Assembly: GCA_019187665.1 (NCBI GenBank)
Contig: JABARH010000003.1
Span: forward strand, 158,982 to 222,981
DNA: 64,000 nucleotides
Source: Anaerolineales bacterium
GTDB lineage: Bacteria; Chloroflexota; Anaerolineae; Anaerolineales; Villigracilaceae
Direction: 5' to 3'
The notes below the pieces were generated by a model, which saw only the letters and a list, made by a program, of their open reading frames with translations, did not search any database and was not told where the DNA came from. Position numbers and translations under genes: made by a program. Below are positions 24,642 to 33,971 of the stretch, in pieces. Position 1 is the stretch's first letter. Every line of letters starts with the position of its first letter.

Positions 24642-24773
24642 GAATCCATTTCCTTCCGCGACGCCTTCCACGCTTTCATCGGCAACGAAAACTTCGATGA
24701 GCGCGCCGACCCCGAAGGCGCGTGGATCGACGCGCCCGTGCTGGAATTCCTTCTCAAAAAATTTAGAGCCTGA
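24642..24773 (+). pseudogene. In-frame remainder of the DUF1028 C-terminal domain after the amber codon
   Basis: Forty-three codons in frame with the DUF1028 gene, ESISFRDAFHAFIGNENFDE at the start and VLEFLLKKFRA at the end, then TGA. The AFIGNENFDER...IDAPVLEFL pattern is that of the putative peptidoglycan-binding domain that ends many DUF1028 proteins. The usual first part of the domain (about 6 residues after LGY) is missing. Confidence 0.7.
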
Positions 24774-24799
24774 CAAACCATCCATCCATCTGGAACAAA

Positions 24800-25585
24800 A
24801 TGCTTAACAACATCCATTCTCTCATCATCGACATGGACGGCGTGCTGTGGCGCGACGCGGCGCCGATCGGCGACCTGCCAACAATCTTTGCGCGCATCCG
24901 CGAGCGCGGTCTAAAATTCGTCTTCGCCACCAACAACAGCACAAAGACGCCAGAGCAGTACCTGGAAAAACTTGCCGATCTCGGCGTGACCATCGAAGCG
25001 TGGCAGGTAATCACATCCGCACTCGGCGCGGCGCGCATGATCGAGAAAGAGATTCCCGCCGGGGCGCCTGTTTTCGTCATCGGCGAGGAGGGCATCAAGG
25101 CGGCATTGCGAGAACAGGGCTTTAAAATCCTGCACACAGATCATGCCGAAAAGGCGCAAGCCGTGGTGATGGGTATTGACCGCGAGATCACTTTTGCCAA
25201 AATGCGCGAAGCGACCTTGCTCGTGCGGCGCGGCATCCCGTTCTATGCGACCAACCCCGACCAGACCTTCCCTACCCCGCGAGGCGAAATCCCTGGCGCG
25301 GGCGCGTGGATCTCGGTCGTCGTCACCGCGACGGGAATCGAACCAACGTACGCAGGCAAGCCGTTTCCATTTTTGATGGAGATGTCGCTGGAAAGATTGG
25401 GAACGAAAAAAGAAAACACGCTCGTGGTCGGCGACCGGCTTGAGACGGATATCGCCGCCGGTCAAGCCGTGGGATGTCCCACCGCGCTGGTGTTGAGCGG
25501 GGTCAGCACAAGAGAGCAGGCAGAGGCTTGGAAACCGACACCCAGTTTTATCGTCAAGGATCTCGAAGCGCTAATTGGGGCGTAA
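24800..25585 (+). CDS. HAD-superfamily phosphatase, NagD/phosphoglycolate phosphatase-like
   Basis: 261 residues. HAD motifs: I DMDGVLW (about 11-17), II ATNNST, III Lys in YAGKPFPF and IV GDRLETDIAAG. The C2-type cap between motifs II and III (about 80-175) places it with NagD-like phosphatases that act on small phosphorylated metabolites such as nucleotides or 2-phosphoglycolate. The start follows the DUF1028 fragment by 26 bp with no clear ribosome site. Confidence 0.9.
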   Translation: MLNNIHSLIIDMDGVLWRDAAPIGDLPTIFARIRERGLKFVFATNNSTKTPEQYLEKLADLGVTIEAWQVITSALGAARMIEKEIPAGAPVFVIGEEGIKAALREQGFKILHTDHAEKAQAVVMGIDREITFAKMREATLLVRRGIPFYATNPDQTFPTPRGEIPGAGAWISVVVTATGIEPTYAGKPFPFLMEMSLERLGTKKENTLVVGDRLETDIAAGQAVGCPTALVLSGVSTREQAEAWKPTPSFIVKDLEALIGA

Positions 25586-25613
25586 GTAAAGTAACGTGAA
25601 TCGGACAAAAGAT

Positions 25614-25690
25614 TCAACCACAGAGTTCGCTAAGAGCGCAGAGAATACGAAAAAATCTCTGCGCACTTTACGCTCTCTGCGGTAAATCAA
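25614..25690. repeat. Dispersed intergenic repeat (CCACAGAG...GCGCAGAGA type)
   Basis: ACCACAGAGTTCGCTAAGA, then a stem GCGCAGAGA/TCTCTGCGC. Related wording is seen at 4374, 45600 and 56155. No coding potential. Confidence 0.6.
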
Positions 25691-25725
25691 TATAGGAATT
25701 CATTTCTCAAACTGATGCTAAAGTA

Positions 25726-25749
25726 AAGACCTGCCTTTCGGCAGGTCTT
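25726..25749. terminator. Bidirectional terminator between convergent genes
   Basis: A 10-bp stem AAGACCTGCC/GGCAGGTCTT with a TTTC loop. Followed by TGTCTTTTT on the plus strand. Confidence 0.88.
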
Positions 25750-25758
25750 GTCTTTTTA

Positions 25759-26409
25759 TTATGGACCGCTTGTCGCTGTCGGTTCAGCTTCAGTTGGAGT
25801 CGGTCCCGCTACTTTGATTCTCACCCAAACAGTTTCACCAAACCAATTGCCGGAATCATCTTGAAGTTTCCAACGACTTTCGACATCACCTGACGTTGTT
25901 GGCGCGACCAGACTTACAGATATCTGAATCTGCTCGTTCGGCGCGACCGTCTTTCCAATGGGGGTAGGCTGCCCGCCCATGGGAATTCCAATGCCTGCAA
26001 AAGCAATTTTGAACGTAGGCGTCCATGTGCAGGTACCTACATTCTTGAAAAGCCACGTTTTGGTGAAAGCCTGACCCGGCGCCATTGGTGTGCCATCTGG
26101 AACAGTAATATCCTGAACCCATATAGCATTGTTACAAGAAAGTGTTGGCACAGCGGTTGGAGTGGTACCCAGAACCACGAAGGTGGGCGCGCTCGTGTTC
26201 GTTGGGACAGGTGTCAAAGTTGCGGTGGCTGTAGGCTGGGCAAAGGCGGTCATCGTCAAACCCATCGCAAATGTTTGGATCGCCTGCTGGGCAACGAGAT
26301 TCGGATCGATCGGTGTAGGCGTAGGTTCCTGGTTTTTACCGCCGCACGCAGAAAGCGCGAGCGCGGCCGCCAATAAAAGGCTGGCAAAGATCAATTTTTT
26401 ATTTTTCAT
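25759..26409 (-). CDS. Lipoprotein with NBR1-like Ig domain
   Basis: 216 residues. Signal peptide with lipobox LSAC (Cys at about 22), a Pro/Thr-rich linker (EPTPTPIDP, TPVPTNTSAP), then an N_BRCA1_IG-type domain (about 92-200) with the core DGTPMAPGQAFTKTWLFKNV, then TCTW and WFGETVWVRI. Such Ig-like domains are frequent in Chloroflexota surface lipoproteins. GGAGGTCGA precedes the ATG at 26409. Function unknown; probably binds a protein or glycan partner outside the membrane. Confidence 0.88.
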   Translation of the reverse strand: MKNKKLIFASLLLAAALALSACGGKNQEPTPTPIDPNLVAQQAIQTFAMGLTMTAFAQPTATATLTPVPTNTSAPTFVVLGTTPTAVPTLSCNNAIWVQDITVPDGTPMAPGQAFTKTWLFKNVGTCTWTPTFKIAFAGIGIPMGGQPTPIGKTVAPNEQIQISVSLVAPTTSGDVESRWKLQDDSGNWFGETVWVRIKVAGPTPTEAEPTATSGP

Positions 26410-26462
26410 TCGACCTCCAAGATTCGATTTCAACTGATTATAACGTGATTGAAAGGAGCGAT

Positions 26463-26570
26463 GTTCCAAGCAACCCCCTCCGCCGCTTCACGGCGCCTCC
26501 CCCAAATCCGCACTTCGATTTGCCCTAAAGGATGCTTCGCGAGGGGAAGGCCGGGAAGGGGGTATTTCCC
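26463..26570. repeat. GC-skewed intergenic repeat-like segment
   Basis: CCCTCCGCCGCTTCACGG, CTCCCCCAAATCCGC and GAGGGGAAGGCCGGGAAGGG arranged as a loose inverted repeat. Similar words (GGATTTGGGGGAGA, CCCCTCCCCAAATTCG) occur at 52600-52830. No gene seen. Confidence 0.4.
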
Positions 26571-26575
26571 CATGA

Positions 26576-26581
26576 TAAAAT
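26576..26581 (+). promoter_or_regulatory. TAAAAT -10 element for a leaderless rlmN start
   Basis: Nine nt separate TAAAAT from the rlmN ATG at 26591; no ribosome site is present. Confidence 0.55.
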
Positions 26582-26590
26582 CACGCCCGC

Positions 26591-27640
26591 ATGGAAGCCA
26601 GACCCCTCATCTACAATCTCGATTCGGCAAGCTTGACCGATCTGCTCAACCGATGGAACGAACCCGCCTATCGCGCAAAGCAGATCTGGCAGGGACTCTA
26701 CCAACACTTCTATAACGCGCCGGATGAATTCACCAGCCTGCCCAAATCCCTGCGCGAAAAAATCGCCGCTCACCTGACCTTCGACGGGCTGACTCCGGTC
26801 TCGACACTTTCCTCCTCCGACCGTCACACCATCAAGACCCTCTTCCGCCTCAGCGGCGGCGATGTGATCGAAGCCGTGCTCATGCGCTACGACAAACGCA
26901 ACACGCTCTGCATTTCCAGCCAGGCCGGTTGCGCGATGGGATGCGTCTTCTGCGCCACCGGACAGATGGGATTCAAACGTCACCTTGCCAGCGGCGAGAT
27001 CGTGGCACAAGTTTTGCATTATGCACGTTTATTACAAGAAGAAGGCGAACGCGTGACCAACGTGGTCGTGATGGGCATGGGCGAACCTTTCCATAACTAT
27101 GAAAACACCATGTCCGCCATTGACCGTCTCAACGACCCGCACGGATACAATTTCGGCGCGCGCCGCTTCACCATCTCGACGGTGGGGCTGGTCCCAGCCA
27201 TCCGGCGTTTCGCCGACGAGGAGCGGCAGGTCAACCTGGCCGTCTCGCTCCACGCCGCAGACGACGAGACGCGCCTCGAGATGATGCCCGTGGACCGCAA
27301 ATATCCCATCGCAGATTTGATCGAAGCCTGCCGCTACTACGTTCAGAAGACCGGGCGGCGCATCACGTTTGAGTGGGCGCTGATCCACGGAGTCAACGAC
27401 ACGCCTGAGACCGCGCGCAAACTTGCGTCGCTCCTCAAAGGACTGCTCTGCCACGTCAACGCCATCCCGCTCAATCCAACCACCGGTTACAGCGGCAAAG
27501 CTACCGACCGGGGACGCGCGCAAATTTTCAAGGAAACACTCGAGGCGGCAGGCATCCCCTGCACCATCCGCATGAGGCGCGGCATAGACATCGCCGCCGG
27601 GTGCGGCCAACTGGCCGGGACACCCCAGCCGCAAAATTAA
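26591..27640 (+). CDS. rlmN: Dual-specificity 23S rRNA/tRNA (adenine-C2)-methyltransferase RlmN
   Basis: 349 residues. Radical-SAM enzyme that methylates C2 of A2503 in 23S rRNA and A37 in some tRNAs. The iron-sulfur motif is C114-AMG-C118-VF-C121; the second catalytic cysteine is C338 in IAAGCGQL. The SAM-binding GMGEP is present (VVMGMGEPFHNYEN). Full length, ends normally. Confidence 0.97.
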   Translation: MEARPLIYNLDSASLTDLLNRWNEPAYRAKQIWQGLYQHFYNAPDEFTSLPKSLREKIAAHLTFDGLTPVSTLSSSDRHTIKTLFRLSGGDVIEAVLMRYDKRNTLCISSQAGCAMGCVFCATGQMGFKRHLASGEIVAQVLHYARLLQEEGERVTNVVVMGMGEPFHNYENTMSAIDRLNDPHGYNFGARRFTISTVGLVPAIRRFADEERQVNLAVSLHAADDETRLEMMPVDRKYPIADLIEACRYYVQKTGRRITFEWALIHGVNDTPETARKLASLLKGLLCHVNAIPLNPTTGYSGKATDRGRAQIFKETLEAAGIPCTIRMRRGIDIAAGCGQLAGTPQPQN

Positions 27641-27680
27641 ATGAGGATGAAGCGAATCGGCGAATGATTCAATCCGCCGT

Positions 27681-27686
27681 TATAAT
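27681..27686 (+). promoter_or_regulatory. TATAAT -10 element for a near-leaderless start at 27696
   Basis: Nine nt separate TATAAT from the ATG. Confidence 0.65.
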
Positions 27687-27695
27687 CGGGAACTT

Positions 27696-30600
27696 ATGGA
27701 AAACAAAACCCGCTGGCTTGACCGCCCCATACACCCCGCCCTGCCCGCCATCACCAATGAAGTGGTGGTTTTTATTGTTATCCTGCTCGCCGCCATCGCG
27801 ACGCGCTTCTACGACCTGGGGACACGCGTGATGAGTCACGACGAGAGCCTGCACACTTATTTTTCGTGGCTGCTATACAAAGGCTCCGGCTATCAACATT
27901 CGCCGATGATGCACGGGCCGCTCCAGTTCCACCTGCTGGCGTTATCCTACTATCTCTTCGGCGTCAGCGATTTCACCGCCCGCATTCCGTCCGTCCTGTT
28001 CAGCATCGCCACCGTCTACATGGTTTGGTATTGGCGCAGGTATCTTGGACGCACGGGCGCGCTGATCGCGGGGGTCCTGCTTGTCATATCGCCATACATG
28101 CTCTACTACGGACGTTACGTCCGCAACGAATCGTTTGTCGGTCTTTCCGGCATCGTGATGCTGTATGTGATCTTGCGCTATCTTGAAACCGGCCTGCCGA
28201 AATATCTTTACCTGCTGTCCGCTTCGCTGGTTTTGCATTTCCTCGTCAAAGAGACTTCGTACATCTATGCCGCGCAAGCCCTGCTCTATCTCGCGGTCTA
28301 TTTCATTGCCCGCGTCACGCGCCAGCCCTGGCCGGGGCGCGTCAACGCCTATCGCGGATTCGTCATTGCGTTGGCCGCAGGAATTCTATGCAGCGGCGCG
28401 GCGCTTGGCATGGCGTTCACCAAAGAAAAAGCCGCCACCCTCACCGCCACCGAAACCGTCTCGCCCGCCAACCCCACCGATGAAAATTCGCCGCTGACCG
28501 CGCCGACCACCGGCCTTCCGCCCCTGCTTTCGATCGCAGTGACTCTCGCCGTTCTTTCCTTCGGCACGGCAGGCTTTCTGCTCACGCAGAACTACGGCTG
28601 GGACAACATCCGCAAGGAGCGCTCCTTCGATCTGCTGATATTGACCGGCACGCTAGTCCTGCCGTTACTGGCGGCATTTTTCCTTAACTTCTTAAAACGC
28701 TGGACGGGAACTGCCATTCCCACCGACGCGGTCTCGGTAGCCGCGTTGACCGGGCGCGACATCACCATCATTGGGATCGTGACTGCCGTTGTCTTCGGTC
28801 TCGCGATCGCCGTGGGCCTCTTTTGGAATCGCGATGTGTGGTGGAAAGCCGCCGCGATCTTTTGGGGTCCGTTCGCCGTTTTCTACACAACCATCTTTAC
28901 CAACAGCGCGGGATTCTTTACCGGCCTGGTCGGTTCATTGGGCTACTGGCTGGTGCAGCAGGATGTGGAACGCGGCAGCCAGCCCTGGTATTTTTACCTG
29001 CTGATTCAGATTCCGATCTATGAATTTCTCCCCGCCCTCGGCTTCCTCCTCGCGGTGATCGTCGGCTTGCGCTATCGCGGACAATTGCGCCGGGTCGCTG
29101 TGACTGAACTCGAGGCGCCACGCGAGAACGCGCCGGAAGCAGCCGAGGCGGCGGGAGACGCCTCCAGGCCCGAACCGCTCGAACGTTTGGAAATGAACGA
29201 GCACGAGGCGCGCCAATATAATTTCAACAACACGTTCAGTCTGCTGGTCTGGTGGAGCATATCGAGCGTCGCCGCCTTCAGCTACGCGGGCGAAAAGATG
29301 CCCTGGCTCACCTATCATCTGACGCTACCGATGATCCTGATCACCGGTTGGGCACTCGGTCACTTGATCGAATCGCTCCACCGGGAGGGACTCAACGACC
29401 GCAGGCCCTGGCTGGTATTAACCCTGCTCTTCATTTTCGTCACCAGCCTGACTGCGGCAATGGGCGCGCTACTCGGGACGAATCCCCCGTTTAGCGGCAA
29501 GGACCTCGCGAACCTGCAGGCCACCAGCGACTTTTTACTCCCGGCTATCGCGGCCATCGCCTGCGGCGCAGGGTTACTCCTCCTGCTCAATACATGGCCG
29601 GCCAGACAATTCCTGCGCCTGTTAACTTTGACCTGCTTCGCTCTGCTGGCGGTGTTCACCGCGCGCGCCTCCTTCCGCGCATCCTACGTGAATTACGACG
29701 ACGCAACTGAATACCTCGTGTATGCGCACGGCGCCACCGGCGTAAAAGACGTCATCGCGCAGGCGAAGGAAATTTCGGAACGCACCACCGGCGGGATGGG
29801 CGTGGCGCTTGCCTATGACGCCTCCTCGCCGGACACCGGCGTTTCGTGGCCATTCGTCTGGTATCTGCGCGACTTCACCAACCAGCGATCCTTCGATGTC
29901 CCGACGCGTTCCCTGCGCGACGCGGCGGTAGTGATCGTGGACCAGAAAAATTTCGACAAGATCGAGGCCGCGTTGGGCCCGGGGTATTACCGTTTCGATT
30001 ACATCCGCATGTGGTGGCCCAACCAGGATTACTTCAATCTTACTTATCAACGCGACCCTGCCCAACCCTTCCCCGAAACCTATTCCTGCCGCGGCTTGCT
30101 TTCCGGCTTCCGTCTTTTCAAAGGCGCTGATTTTTCGCGCGTCTGCAACGCCATCTTCGACCCAAACCTGCGCGCCGGTATTTGGGACATCTGGTGGAAT
30201 CGCGATTACACCCGTTACGCCGCCGCCACGAACAGCACCAGTATGACCCTGACCACATGGGCGCCTGCCGATCAGATGCGTCTCTACCTTCGCAAAGATA
30301 TCGCCGCGCAGATCTGGAACTATGGCGTCGGGCCGCGCGAGACCACCGCCGAACTCGACCCATACGCCGGCAATAGCATCGTCCTGCCCGCCGATCCGAT
30401 CGTGGACGCGTCCACGCTGGGAACAGCGCCGTTGAGCGCCCCGCGCGGACTCGCTTTCGCGCCGGATGGGACTCTCTACGTCGCCGACTCGCGCAACAAC
30501 CGCATCCTGCGCATCTCTCCAGACGGAAGCCTGCTCGGCGCATGGGGGCAGGGTTCGCCGGGCTGTCCGTATACCACCGCCGCCCCGCCGGTCAATCCTC

Positions 30601-31292
30601 CGCTGAGCGAGCTGTGCGAACCATGGGGCGTCGCCGTCGCGCCCGATGGATCGGTCTATGCCACCGACACATGGAATGCGCGCGTCATAAAATACACCGC
30701 TGACGGCAAGCCGCTCAAAGCCTGGGGCTACTACGGTCAGGGCGAAACGCCGGAAGCCTTCTGGGGCCCACGCGGAATTGCGGTGGATTCACAGGGACAA
30801 GTGTACGTGGCGGACACGGGCAACAAGCGCATCGTCATCTTCGACGCGGATGGAAATTTTGTGAATCAATTTGGGAGCGCGGGCCTCGACCCCGGTCAAT
30901 TCGACGAACCGGTCGGCGTGGCGATCGGCGCAAACGGAATCGTATACGTCACCGACACCTGGAATCAACGCGTGCAATCGTTTACCGCGTCGGTGGACGG
31001 GAGTCTTTGGCTCCCGCACCGGCAATGGGACATCACCGGCTGGTCCGGTCAGTCGGTGGACAACAAGCCGTTCATCGCCGTCGCGCCGAACGGGCATGTC
31101 TTTGTCACCGACCCGGAAGGCTACCGCGTCCTTGAATTCGACGGCGAGGGTAACTTTATCCGCACGTGGGGCGACTACGGCATCGGCTTAACCGAGATCG
31201 GACTTGCATCCGGCGTGGCGGTTGACGCGCAGGGCAACGTCTGGATCACGGACGCGGCAAACAACCGCATTTTGAGATACACACTACCCTGA
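27696..31292 (+). CDS. Agl23/TIGR03663-type membrane glycosyltransferase fused to an NHL beta-propeller
   Basis: 1198 residues. Residues 1 to about 660 hold at least a dozen membrane segments with the GT-C-type first-loop acidic motif (RVMSHDESLHTYFSWLL) and the TIGR03663 pattern (HGPLQFHLLALSYYLFG). A soluble extracytoplasmic region follows, then from about 905 to the end a six-bladed NHL propeller with repeated GIAVDSQGQVYVADTGNKRI-type blades. GT-C enzymes use lipid-linked sugars on the outer face of the membrane; a role in surface glycan or protein glycosylation is inferred. The propeller may bind the acceptor. Confidence 0.88.
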   Translation: MENKTRWLDRPIHPALPAITNEVVVFIVILLAAIATRFYDLGTRVMSHDESLHTYFSWLLYKGSGYQHSPMMHGPLQFHLLALSYYLFGVSDFTARIPSVLFSIATVYMVWYWRRYLGRTGALIAGVLLVISPYMLYYGRYVRNESFVGLSGIVMLYVILRYLETGLPKYLYLLSASLVLHFLVKETSYIYAAQALLYLAVYFIARVTRQPWPGRVNAYRGFVIALAAGILCSGAALGMAFTKEKAATLTATETVSPANPTDENSPLTAPTTGLPPLLSIAVTLAVLSFGTAGFLLTQNYGWDNIRKERSFDLLILTGTLVLPLLAAFFLNFLKRWTGTAIPTDAVSVAALTGRDITIIGIVTAVVFGLAIAVGLFWNRDVWWKAAAIFWGPFAVFYTTIFTNSAGFFTGLVGSLGYWLVQQDVERGSQPWYFYLLIQIPIYEFLPALGFLLAVIVGLRYRGQLRRVAVTELEAPRENAPEAAEAAGDASRPEPLERLEMNEHEARQYNFNNTFSLLVWWSISSVAAFSYAGEKMPWLTYHLTLPMILITGWALGHLIESLHREGLNDRRPWLVLTLLFIFVTSLTAAMGALLGTNPPFSGKDLANLQATSDFLLPAIAAIACGAGLLLLLNTWPARQFLRLLTLTCFALLAVFTARASFRASYVNYDDATEYLVYAHGATGVKDVIAQAKEISERTTGGMGVALAYDASSPDTGVSWPFVWYLRDFTNQRSFDVPTRSLRDAAVVIVDQKNFDKIEAALGPGYYRFDYIRMWWPNQDYFNLTYQRDPAQPFPETYSCRGLLSGFRLFKGADFSRVCNAIFDPNLRAGIWDIWWNRDYTRYAAATNSTSMTLTTWAPADQMRLYLRKDIAAQIWNYGVGPRETTAELDPYAGNSIVLPADPIVDASTLGTAPLSAPRGLAFAPDGTLYVADSRNNRILRISPDGSLLGAWGQGSPGCPYTTAAPPVNPPLSELCEPWGVAVAPDGSVYATDTWNARVIKYTADGKPLKAWGYYGQGETPEAFWGPRGIAVDSQGQVYVADTGNKRIVIFDADGNFVNQFGSAGLDPGQFDEPVGVAIGANGIVYVTDTWNQRVQSFTASVDGSLWLPHRQWDITGWSGQSVDNKPFIAVAPNGHVFVTDPEGYRVLEFDGEGNFIRTWGDYGIGLTEIGLASGVAVDAQGNVWITDAANNRILRYTLP

Positions 31293-31296
31293 CTTC

Positions 31297-31329
31297 AAAT
31301 GCCAGGTTTCCTTGAGAAACCTGGCATTT
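31297..31329 (+). terminator. Terminator after the Agl23-NHL gene
   Basis: A 14-bp perfect stem AAATGCCAGGTTTC/GAAACCTGGCATTT with a 5-nt loop. Confidence 0.92.
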
Positions 31330-31386
31330 ATGCGGGTGGTATAATCCACCCGCTCGAAAAAAGAATCACTCTTTCCGGGAGACTAC

Positions 31387-32529
31387 ATGAAACTGCACGA
31401 GTATCAATCCAAATATATTTTTTCAAAATACGGCATCCCGATTCCAAAGGGACGCGTGGCGGCTACCGCAGACGAGGCGAAACGCATCGCCGAAGAACTG
31501 GGCGGCCGCGTTGTCATTAAATCGCAGGTGCTGGTGGGCGGACGCGGCAAGGCCGGCGGCATCAAAGTTGCCAAAGACGCCAACGACGCCGAACAGCTCG
31601 CGGCGCAGATCCTGAGCATGCACATCAAGGACCTGCCCGTGCGCAAAGTGCTGGTGGACGAAGCCGCCAACATCCAGACCGAGATCTACCTCGGCATCAC
31701 CAACGACCGCGCCGCGCGCAAGCCGGTGATGATGGCCTCCTCGGCCGGCGGTGTGGATATTGAAGAAGTAGCGCACACAACGCCGGAGAAGATCATCAAG
31801 GTTCACATTGATCCGCTGCTAGGACTGCGCGATTACCAGGCGCGCGATATCGCCGCGGGTATAGACCTGCCGCGCGAACTCTGGCGCGAGTTCAACACGA
31901 TCGCGCTCAACTTGTGGCGCGTCTACGCAGAGAACGACGCCACCCTGGTCGAGATCAACCCGCTGATCATCAACGGCGACAACAATAAATTGATGGCGCT
32001 CGACGGCAAAATGATCATTGACGATAACGCCCTCTTCCGCCACGTTAATCTCGCCGAAATGCGCGACCTCGACGAAGAGGCGCCCGCCGAAACCGAAGCG
32101 CGCCGCCACGGGCTTTCATACATCAAGTTGGATGGCACGATCGGCTGCATGGTCAACGGCGCGGGGCTGGCAATGACCACCATGGATATCGTCAAACTCT
32201 TCGGCGGCGAACCGGCCAACTTCCTCGATGTGGGCGGCGGCGCAGGCGCCGAAAAAGTGGCGGCCGCGATGAAGATCATCCTGACCGACAAGAACGTGAA
32301 AGCCGTGTTGTTCAACATCTTCGGCGGCATCACCCGCTGCGATGAAGTAGCGCGCGGCATCCTTGCCGCCATGGATGAAGTTAAACCCAACGTGCCGATG
32401 GTTGTGCGCCTGGTTGGAACCAACGCCGAAGAAGGCCGCCGCCTGCTCGCAGACGCAAACATGATCACCGCCGAAACGCTGGTGGACGCCGCGCAGAAAT
32501 CCGTGAAGGCGGCGGGCATAAAGAAATAA
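31387..32529 (+). CDS. sucC: Succinate-CoA ligase (ADP-forming) beta subunit
   Basis: 380 residues. Works with SucD to make succinate, CoA and ATP/GTP from succinyl-CoA in the TCA cycle. ATP-grasp domain at the N-terminus ([30 protein letters not shown]), metal-binding VEINPL, and the C-terminal CoA-ligase domain with GGGAGAEKV and [19 protein letters not shown] at 31340-31345 gives a leader of about 35 nt; GGGAGA precedes the ATG. Confidence 0.97.
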   Translation: MKLHEYQSKYIFSKYGIPIPKGRVAATADEAKRIAEELGGRVVIKSQVLVGGRGKAGGIKVAKDANDAEQLAAQILSMHIKDLPVRKVLVDEAANIQTEIYLGITNDRAARKPVMMASSAGGVDIEEVAHTTPEKIIKVHIDPLLGLRDYQARDIAAGIDLPRELWREFNTIALNLWRVYAENDATLVEINPLIINGDNNKLMALDGKMIIDDNALFRHVNLAEMRDLDEEAPAETEARRHGLSYIKLDGTIGCMVNGAGLAMTTMDIVKLFGGEPANFLDVGGGAGAEKVAAAMKIILTDKNVKAVLFNIFGGITRCDEVARGILAAMDEVKPNVPMVVRLVGTNAEEGRRLLADANMITAETLVDAAQKSVKAAGIKK

Positions 32530-32608
32530 TCATCGCGGGACGCGCAGAAGACAGAAGTTTTCCAATCCCTCCTGCGTGAGCCGCGCTGAAACTTGACAGG
32601 AATTCAAC

Positions 32609-33472
32609 ATGAGCATTCTGATTGATAAAAACACAAAACTGATCGTGCAAGGCATTACCGGCAACGAAGGACTCTTCCACACCGCGCAGATGTTCGCATA
32701 CGGCACCAACGTGGTCGGCGGCGTGACTCCGGGCAAAGGCGGCGAATGGGCGCTGGACGGCAAGATCCCGGTCTTCGACTCGGTCAAGATGGCTGTGGAT
32801 GCGACCGGCGCAAACTGCTCCGTTATCTTCGTTCCGGCGCGCTTCGCCCCCGACGCGATGTTCGAGGCCGCCGATGCAGGAATCCCACTCATCGTCTGCA
32901 TCACCGAAGGCGTGGCCGTCCAGGATATGATGCGAGTCCGCAACTACCTCGACCAGAAAAAAGTGCGCCTGATCGGCCCCAACTGCCCCGGCATGCTGAC
33001 GCCCGGACAATCGAAGGTTGGCATCATCCCCGGCAACATCGCCATCCCCGGCAACGTGGGCGTTGTCTCGCGCTCCGGCACGTTAACGTACGAAGTCCTC
33101 TACGCCATGATGAACCTGGGACTCGGCGCGTCCACCTGCGTCGGCATCGGCGGCGACCCGGTCAACGGAACGAATTTCATTGATGTGCTGGACATGTTTG
33201 AACACGATCCTCATACGGAAAAAGTTGTATTGATCGGCGAAATTGGCGGTACCGACGAGGAGAAGGCCGCAGAATTCGCCGCGAAGAAAATGACCAAACC
33301 CATGGTCGCCTTCATCGCCGGGCAGACCGCGCCGCCCGGCAAACGCATGGGACACGCGGGCGCCATCATCGAAGGCGGCGCGGGAACCGCGGCGGACAAG
33401 GTGCTCGCGCTGGAACACGCCGGCGTGAAAGTGGCAAAACATCCTGAAGAGATCGCCACCCTGCTGAAGTAA
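32609..33472 (+). CDS. sucD: Succinate-CoA ligase alpha subunit
   Basis: 287 residues. CoA-binding Rossmann domain ([20 protein letters not shown]) and ligase domain with [12 protein letters not shown] and the phosphohistidine in [14 protein letters not shown]. It lies 79 bp after sucC. The gap has a weak hairpin (CGCGGGACGCG) but no terminator, so the two should be cotranscribed. Confidence 0.97.
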   Translation: MSILIDKNTKLIVQGITGNEGLFHTAQMFAYGTNVVGGVTPGKGGEWALDGKIPVFDSVKMAVDATGANCSVIFVPARFAPDAMFEAADAGIPLIVCITEGVAVQDMMRVRNYLDQKKVRLIGPNCPGMLTPGQSKVGIIPGNIAIPGNVGVVSRSGTLTYEVLYAMMNLGLGASTCVGIGGDPVNGTNFIDVLDMFEHDPHTEKVVLIGEIGGTDEEKAAEFAAKKMTKPMVAFIAGQTAPPGKRMGHAGAIIEGGAGTAADKVLALEHAGVKVAKHPEEIATLLK

Positions 33473-33563
33473 CAGATCATACGCGGTTTTGTTTGAAAGC
33501 GCGCAATCTCCCTCTCCCTGGCTCTCTCTCAAGACGAGGGTCGTAACGCGAGTGAAGTAACAA

Positions 33564-33597
33564 AAGAAACCAGGGTCATACAGAACCCTGGTTTCTT
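33564..33597 (+). terminator. Terminator after sucCD
   Basis: A 13-bp stem AAGAAACCAGGGT/ACCCTGGTTTCTT with an 8-nt loop. Confidence 0.88.
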
Positions 33598-33609
33598 ATC
33601 GCAGCAAAC

Positions 33610-33631
33610 GAGCCGCCCGGTTGGGCGGCTC
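33610..33631 (-). terminator. Terminator after acpP
   Basis: A 9-bp stem GAGCCGCCC/GGGCGGCTC with a 4-nt loop, followed on the minus strand by GTTTGC. Confidence 0.75.
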
Positions 33632-33652
33632 TCCGTTTATAATCGTTATCGC

Positions 33653-33889
33653 TTACTTGCGTTCGGAAATGTACTTCACCGCATCGCCGACCGTGACGAT
33701 CTTCTGGGCATCCTCATCAGAGATCTCCGCGCCGAATTTATCCTCGAACGCCATGATCAGTTCCACCAGATCCAGCGAATCTGCTTCGAGTTCCTCGCGA
33801 AAGCGGGCCTCCGGCGTAACCTTATCGGCATCCGCGCCGAGCAATTCCACGATGATCTTTTTGACATCTTCAAAAGTTTGGTCAGACAT
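33653..33889 (-). CDS. acpP: Acyl carrier protein
   Basis: 78 residues, acidic, one helical-bundle domain. The phosphopantetheine attachment site is Ser38 in [10 protein letters not shown]. Carries acyl chains in fatty-acid synthesis. GGAGG lies 6 nt before the ATG; the longer in-frame form to 33973 crosses the promoter. No fab genes are adjacent. Divergent from fni. Confidence 0.96.
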   Translation of the reverse strand: MSDQTFEDVKKIIVELLGADADKVTPEARFREELEADSLDLVELIMAFEDKFGAEISDEDAQKIVTVGDAVKYISERK

Positions 33890-33931
33890 TGTTCCTCCAG
33901 AGAGAATGATTTCGAGTTGAGTTGGCGACTG

Positions 33932-33938
33932 TATTATA
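33932..33938. promoter_or_regulatory. Shared symmetric -10 of the divergent acpP and fni promoters
   Basis: TATTATA reads TATTAT on the plus strand (toward fni, ATG at 33972) and TATAAT on the minus strand (toward acpP, ATG at 33889). Confidence 0.55.
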
Positions 33939-33971
33939 CCAGCCCGGTTCAAAGACAGGAAACACCCCTCC

